Shown: positions 33,067-36,855 of the stretch, in pieces
How positions within the stretch are numbered: position 1 is the stretch's first letter
How the letters are laid out: each line of letters opens with the position of its first letter
Assembly: GCF_015845845.1 (NCBI RefSeq)
Contig: NZ_LDIG01000200.1
Span: 1-36,855 of the forward strand
Direction of reading: 5' to 3'
Source: Paenibacillus dendritiformis
GTDB taxonomy: Bacteria > Bacillota > Bacilli > Paenibacillales > Paenibacillaceae
DNA: 36,855 nucleotides
Made by a program: the position numbers and the translations under genes
Notes under the pieces: generated by a model
Databases searched by the model: none
What the model was told of the DNA's origin: nothing
What the model saw: only the letters and a program-made list of their open reading frames with translations

Positions 33067-34938
33067 ATGAATTCAGACATCATCATTACGCTGATCATCC
33101 TGGCCGTGACAGCCATTCTCTTTATGACAGGGAAGATCCGCTCGGATTTGGTCGCGATCTGCTCCCTTATCCTGCTTGTCCTGCTCGGAATATTGACGCC
33201 GAGCGAAGCGTTATCCGGCTTCTCCAATTCCGTCGTCATTATGATGATCGGCTTGTTCATCGTGGGAGGCGGGATCTTCCAGACGGGACTCGCCAAGCAG
33301 GCCAGCGGCAAGATGCTTCAGCTCGCGGGTCACAGCGAGACGCGCCTGTTGATTACCGTTATCCTGGCCACGTCGCTGATCGGCGCCTTCGTCAGCAATA
33401 CCGGCACCGTCGCCGTCATGCTGCCCATCGTCGTCAGCCTGGCCGCCAGCGCCAACATGAGCCCGGGACGCCTGTTGATGCCGATCGCGTTCGCCAGCAG
33501 CATGGGCGGCATGCTGACCTTAATCGGGACGCCGCCCAACCTGGTCATCAGCGAGACGCTTGCCCAAGCGGGGTTCGATGAGCTGTCCTTCTTCTCCTTC
33601 ACGCCGATCGGAATCGTATGCCTCCTAATCGGCACCGCTCTCCTGCTGATACTAAGCAGGCTGCTTCCGAAGGGAGAAGGCGAAGGGCGCGGCAAGCGGA
33701 ACGGGCGATCGCTGCACGAGCTTGCCCGCCAGTATCGGCTGTCCCAGAACCTGTACCGCGTGCAGGCCGGAGACGCAGCGACGATTGTGTCCCGATCGCT
33801 GCAGGAGCTCGATATCCCGAACCGGTATCAGGTTCATATTATCGAGATTCGCCGCCGGACATCGAACAAGAACCCGTTCTTCAAGACGCTCAATCAAGAG
33901 ATAGCCGGTCCGGCGACCGTCATACAGGATAAAGATATTTTGTACGTATACGGTCCTTTCGAGCGGGTGCAAACATTCGCCGAAGCGTGCGGGCTTCAAC
34001 TGCTTGACCATCAGGCCGCCGAGATCGAGCAAGCCGCCGAGACGAATACCGAGCGGTACGCTTCGGATCAAATCGGCATCGCCGAGGTTCTGCTGCCGCC
34101 GAATTCCCCGCTGCTCAATCAGCAGGTGAAGCAGTCGGGATTCCGCGAGAAATATCAGCTCAATATATTGGCGATTCAACGCAAAGGAGAGTATTTGCTG
34201 CATCAGCTCAAAGACGAGAAAATTCGGTTCGGCGACGCCCTGCTCGTTCAGGGGACATGGAAAAGCATCGCCCGGCTGTCACGGGAGGAGTCGGATGTGG
34301 TGGTCGTCGGCCAGCCGCTGGAGACGGCGGCCGCGATGCCTATGAACCATAAAGCGCCGATCGCGGCCGGAATTATGCTGTTCATGATCGCGCTGCTCAT
34401 CCTGGAGATATTTCCGGCCGTCATCTCCGTCATGATCGCGGCCGTCCTTATGGTTGCCACGGGGTGTCTTCGCGGTATGGAGTCCGCCTACAAGACGATC
34501 AACTGGGAGAGCATCGTCCTCATTGGCGGCATGATTCCGATGTCCACCGCGATCGAGAAGACGGGCGCGGCAGCCTTGCTCTCGCAGAAGCTCGTGCTGA
34601 GCCTCGGGAATATCGGTCCGTTCGCCCTGCTCGCGGGCATCTATTTTACGACGTCGATTCTGACGCTCTTCATCAGCAACACCGCCTGCGCGGTCCTGGT
34701 CGCTCCGATCGCGATGACAGCCGCGATGCAGTTGGGCGTCAACCCGCATCCGTACCTGTTCGCCGTCGCGATCGCGGCCAGCATGTGCTTCGCCGTCCCG
34801 TTCTCGACCCCGCCCAACGCGTTGGTCATGTCGGCCGGCAAATATTCCTTCATGGACTATATCCGGGTCGGATTGCCGCTTCAGCTGCTGCTTGGCATTG
34901 CCATGGTGGCGCTGCTGCCGCTCTTTTTTCCGTTTTGA
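33067..34938 (+). CDS. SLC13/CitM-type anion permease with RCK_C domains
   Basis: A 623-residue membrane protein of the ion-transporter superfamily. Two sets of hydrophobic helices flank a cytoplasmic insert of about 200 residues that contains two RCK_C (TrkA-C) domains (around QAGDAATIVSRSLQELDIPN and EVLLPPNSPLLNQQVKQSGF). Each membrane half has the hairpin signature of the fold: FVSNTGTVAVMLPIVV with LIGTPPNLVIS, and FISNTACAVLVAPIAM with PFSTPPNALVMS. Members carry sulfate, dicarboxylates or other anions with sodium; the substrate is unknown. Length is normal. The ATG's ribosome site (AAAGGGG) is unusually far upstream, about 16 bases. Confidence 0.88.
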   Translation: MNSDIIITLIILAVTAILFMTGKIRSDLVAICSLILLVLLGILTPSEALSGFSNSVVIMMIGLFIVGGGIFQTGLAKQASGKMLQLAGHSETRLLITVILATSLIGAFVSNTGTVAVMLPIVVSLAASANMSPGRLLMPIAFASSMGGMLTLIGTPPNLVISETLAQAGFDELSFFSFTPIGIVCLLIGTALLLILSRLLPKGEGEGRGKRNGRSLHELARQYRLSQNLYRVQAGDAATIVSRSLQELDIPNRYQVHIIEIRRRTSNKNPFFKTLNQEIAGPATVIQDKDILYVYGPFERVQTFAEACGLQLLDHQAAEIEQAAETNTERYASDQIGIAEVLLPPNSPLLNQQVKQSGFREKYQLNILAIQRKGEYLLHQLKDEKIRFGDALLVQGTWKSIARLSREESDVVVVGQPLETAAAMPMNHKAPIAAGIMLFMIALLILEIFPAVISVMIAAVLMVATGCLRGMESAYKTINWESIVLIGGMIPMSTAIEKTGAAALLSQKLVLSLGNIGPFALLAGIYFTTSILTLFISNTACAVLVAPIAMTAAMQLGVNPHPYLFAVAIAASMCFAVPFSTPPNALVMSAGKYSFMDYIRVGLPLQLLLGIAMVALLPLFFPF

Positions 34939-35059
34939 AATCGAGCAAAGGGTCTTTCATTCGACAATCTTATATTTTCAGCAACAAAATAGGATAAATT
35001 GTATGTACGTTCCATCTAAAAGGTGATAGAATGAACATATAATAGATACGCTGAAAATC

Positions 35060-35145
35060 GATAATGGCAAACCCTAGCGAAAGCAGGGGACGCAAAGCCA
35101 CGGGTCTAATGCATGCACGCATGCGATGATAGCCGGGTTGCCCTA
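35060..35145 (+). promoter_or_regulatory. cyclic-di-GMP-I (GEMM-I) riboswitch
   Basis: The aptamer core is easily seen: GGCAAACCC at 35066, a P2 hairpin with GAAA tetraloop (CCTAGCGAAAGCAGGGG), the invariant GACGCAAAGCCACGGGTCTA, a P3 arm built on GCATGC/GCATGC (about 35,110-35,125), and the closing GCCGGGTTGCC. The GAAA loop and its receptor segment are both present. It lies about 130 bases before the CAP-domain gene on the same strand, with terminator hairpins between, so it should couple c-di-GMP level to transcription of that gene. Confidence 0.95.
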
Positions 35146-35148
35146 ATT

Positions 35149-35198
35149 GCGACAGTTGTTGCGTCTTTTTGGCGCCGCCTTTAGGGTGGCGCTTTTTT
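35149..35198 (+). terminator. tandem terminator hairpins of the riboswitch platform
   Basis: A small hairpin, GCGAC/GTTGC (35149-35162), is followed by GTCTTTTT. A stronger one, GCGCCGCC with GGTGGCGC (35172-35192), is followed by six Ts. They lie directly after the aptamer and before the gene, as in a transcription-attenuating riboswitch. Which ligand state favours termination cannot be told without folding. Confidence 0.85.
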
Positions 35199-35271
35199 GA
35201 TTGCATGAGCGCCTCCGTCTATCATCTCATTCTAGCGCAGATCCAATTCGTTATAGAATGGGGAGATAGCT

Positions 35272-36339
35272 ATGGGTACATATCGAAATACGACCGAACA
35301 CAACCATAACTCAGCAATAGTAAGACAACGTAGACGAACAGCGAGACGGCATGTATCCGCACTCCTCTGCGCTGTAATGGCTATCGGGCTGTTCCTGCCC
35401 CCTCCACTCGCTTACGCGGAAGCGGACGGGGCGCTGCGCACCACTCAAGTTGCCGCGGGAGCCAGCAGCACGATTAGCGGCACGGAATTCAAGCTGCAAG
35501 GCATCTCCATCGGGATGAGCGAACCGGAGTTGATCGGAATTCTCGGAGAACCCGCCCGCAAAGATTTGAGCGAATACAATTTCGAATGGTACATATACAA
35601 TCAGAATTATCAACGCTATATCCAGGTCGGCGTGCAGCACGGCAAAGTGGTTGCCCTGTATACGAACGCGCAGGACTGGACGTCCGCCAGCGGAATCGGG
35701 TTCGGATCGACGAGGCAAGAAGCAGAAGCTGCTTACGGTTCCCCGCTCGCCAGTCTCAAAAAAGGAAATACGATCTATAAGTTCAAGAACAACGGCGGAG
35801 AATACAGCATGCATCAGGTCGGCGGCGTGTATGCCACTCTGTTTTACGATCTGAGCCGGAAAAATACGGTCACCTCGATCCAGCTCATCGATCAGAGTAT
35901 CGAGTTATCCTTCAATGGCTTTTACGGCAAGCCGAGCGAACGTTTGCGGGAAAGCTTTGAGCGCGAAGTGCTGGATTTGACCAATGCCGTCCGGGTGCGC
36001 GAAGGAAAAAAACCGCTCGAGTGGAACGACAAAATTGCGGGTACGGCACGCAAGCATAGCGCCGATATGATGAAGCGCAGCTTCTTCTCGCATGATAATC
36101 CCGATGGCCAATCCCCGTTCGATCGGATGAAGCAAGACGGCATCACTTACAAGACGGCCGGAGAAAATATTGCCGCCGGACAAACAAGCGCCATCTTCGC
36201 CCACGAGAACTGGATGAATTCAAGCGGGCACCGCAAAAACATTTTAGGCGATTTCGAGCGCCTTGGCGTCGGAGTCTCCTTCGGCGGACCATATCAAGCT
36301 TATTATACGCAAAACTTCTTCACGCCAAGTGCGAAATGA
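35272..36339 (+). CDS. secreted CAP (SCP/PR-1-like) domain protein
   Basis: A 355-residue exported protein. After a basic N-terminus comes a signal segment (ALLCAVMAIGLFLPPPLAYA, cleavage near 49-51). Residues ~75-215 form a CAP-associated domain (GISIGMSEPELIGILGEPAR, GIGFGSTRQEAEAAYG). Residues ~225-352 are the CAP domain, with HSADMMKRSFFSHDNPDGQS, then TAGENIAAG and WMNSSGHRKNILG. This is the plan of YkwD/YlbC-like proteins of Bacilli, whose molecular role is poorly known. The upstream c-di-GMP riboswitch suggests a role in the surface, adhesion or biofilm state. A strong terminator follows, so it is a single-gene unit. Confidence 0.9.
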   Translation: MGTYRNTTEHNHNSAIVRQRRRTARRHVSALLCAVMAIGLFLPPPLAYAEADGALRTTQVAAGASSTISGTEFKLQGISIGMSEPELIGILGEPARKDLSEYNFEWYIYNQNYQRYIQVGVQHGKVVALYTNAQDWTSASGIGFGSTRQEAEAAYGSPLASLKKGNTIYKFKNNGGEYSMHQVGGVYATLFYDLSRKNTVTSIQLIDQSIELSFNGFYGKPSERLRESFEREVLDLTNAVRVREGKKPLEWNDKIAGTARKHSADMMKRSFFSHDNPDGQSPFDRMKQDGITYKTAGENIAAGQTSAIFAHENWMNSSGHRKNILGDFERLGVGVSFGGPYQAYYTQNFFTPSAK

Positions 36340-36373
36340 CGATACTCATCTATAGGCAAGTCAGCGTCAATGA

Positions 36374-36404
36374 GCAAAGGCTCCCTTATTCAGGGAGCCT
36401 TTGC
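36374..36404 (+). terminator. intrinsic terminator of the CAP gene
   Basis: GCAAAGGCTCCC (36374-36385) pairs perfectly with GGGAGCCTTTGC (36393-36404), followed by TTTCGCTTC, 35 bases past the stop codon. Confidence 0.85.
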
Positions 36405-36554
36405 TTTCGCTTCATCTACGGGTATGCGTTACCAGCGCCAGATACGCCGTTCGTTGAAGATAAATTTTTGACTTTAATATGAACTCCTTCTAAAAGTCCG
36501 GTGAATTAGTGCAGTTGTAGCCGTCTGATGGACATGCAAAACGAGTAAAACAAC

Positions 36555-36842
36555 TCAGCCAGCGCTGAAATGAGTAGGCGTGACAACGCCTCTGTCATCA
36601 CGGATTTCGTTTTTTGGCATGCCGACATACCAGTTCGAGATCGCTTTTTCCCAAACCGGGTCAGCCGCCGGGCGACCGGTGCGTTCCGTATATAGCGGCG
36701 CTACCCAATCATAGACGATGGATAAATCAAGCGCCTCGTTGATTTGACGCAGGATGTGCTTTTTCGGCACGAGTTCATCCATATCCACGAATTGAAACAT
36801 CTGAGGCTGGACAGCCGATGACTTATAGGCTTTCATGTTCAA
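36555..36842 (-). mobile_element. IS1182-type transposase, truncated N-terminus
   Basis: The first ~63 residues match the start of IS1182-family transposases: MFQFVDMDELVPKKHILRQI, then NEALDLSIVYDWVAPLYTER and TGRPAADPV. After DPV the sequence departs from the family (WEKAISNWYVGMPKNE...) and stops within 32 residues. The rest of the transposase (about 400 residues with the DDE domain) is absent to the left, so the element was truncated and cannot move itself. The window ends 13 bases upstream of the ATG, so the element's outer end is not seen and I cannot define its terminal repeats. Confidence 0.65.
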
Positions 36843-36855
36843 TCACTCTCTCGAT

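Overview
The window reads as chromosomal DNA of a moderately GC-rich, low-GC-phylum (Bacillota) bacterium, most likely a Paenibacillus. The main clues are a Spo0E-family phosphatase, an S-layer-homology (SLH) surface protein, strong AGGAGG-type ribosome sites, GTG/TTG starts, a YkvI-family transporter, a TmrB homologue and a B. subtilis Btr-like AraC/periplasmic-binding fusion. The genus is an inference; nothing here fixes the species. A secreted chitin-active LPMO together with heavy gene decay would suit an insect-associated relative, but that is speculation.

Layout. 0-1.4 kb: an 18-bp minisatellite and an unrecognised CxxCxxCH protein. 1.7-4.85 kb: a CYP102 (P450 BM3-type) fatty-acid hydroxylase gene broken by a large out-of-frame internal deletion, behind a TetR repressor, with a Bm3R1-type palindromic operator in front of each gene. 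5.0-9.7 kb: a YkvI-type transporter, a DinG/XPD-type helicase and a GH29 alpha-L-fucosidase. 9.9-14.0 kb: a two-gene RND efflux operon (lipoprotein adaptor plus pump). 14.2-18.2 kb: a zinc-ribbon protein, an intergenic repeat region, a NUDIX protein, a frameshifted SRPBCC protein, then a compact run of gene remnants (WYL regulator, lactate 2-monooxygenase, NUDIX) beside an intact tmrB. 18.5-22.8 kb: a decaying siderophore/iron locus with a Fur box, an AraC activator with an in-frame stop, a shortened MFS transporter, a gutted siderophore-binding lipoprotein and an intact Btr-like regulator. 23.4-24.4 kb: an AA10 LPMO with FN3 and chitin-binding modules. 24.5-27.1 kb: a multiply broken SLH surface protein. 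27.5-32.3 kb: an SDR, an SMR exporter, a Rieske protein with a long helical C-terminal region, a metallophosphatase and a Spo0E-like phosphatase. 33.1-36.8 kb: an SLC13-type permease with RCK_C domains, a c-di-GMP-I riboswitch leading into a secreted CAP-domain protein, and a truncated IS1182-type transposase.

The most striking theme is a repeated lesion. In the CYP102, lactate monooxygenase, siderophore-binding protein and SLH genes the two ends of the gene survive, the middle is missing and the parts are joined out of frame. The WYL gene shows the same kind of loss, and the MFS gene appears to have an in-frame version. Neighbouring genes and regulatory sites (TetR operators, Fur box, terminators) look intact. 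This suggests recent serial decay by internal deletion, or an assembly problem, and is worth checking on raw reads. The best-supported regulatory finding is the c-di-GMP-I riboswitch followed by terminator hairpins ahead of the CAP-domain gene.
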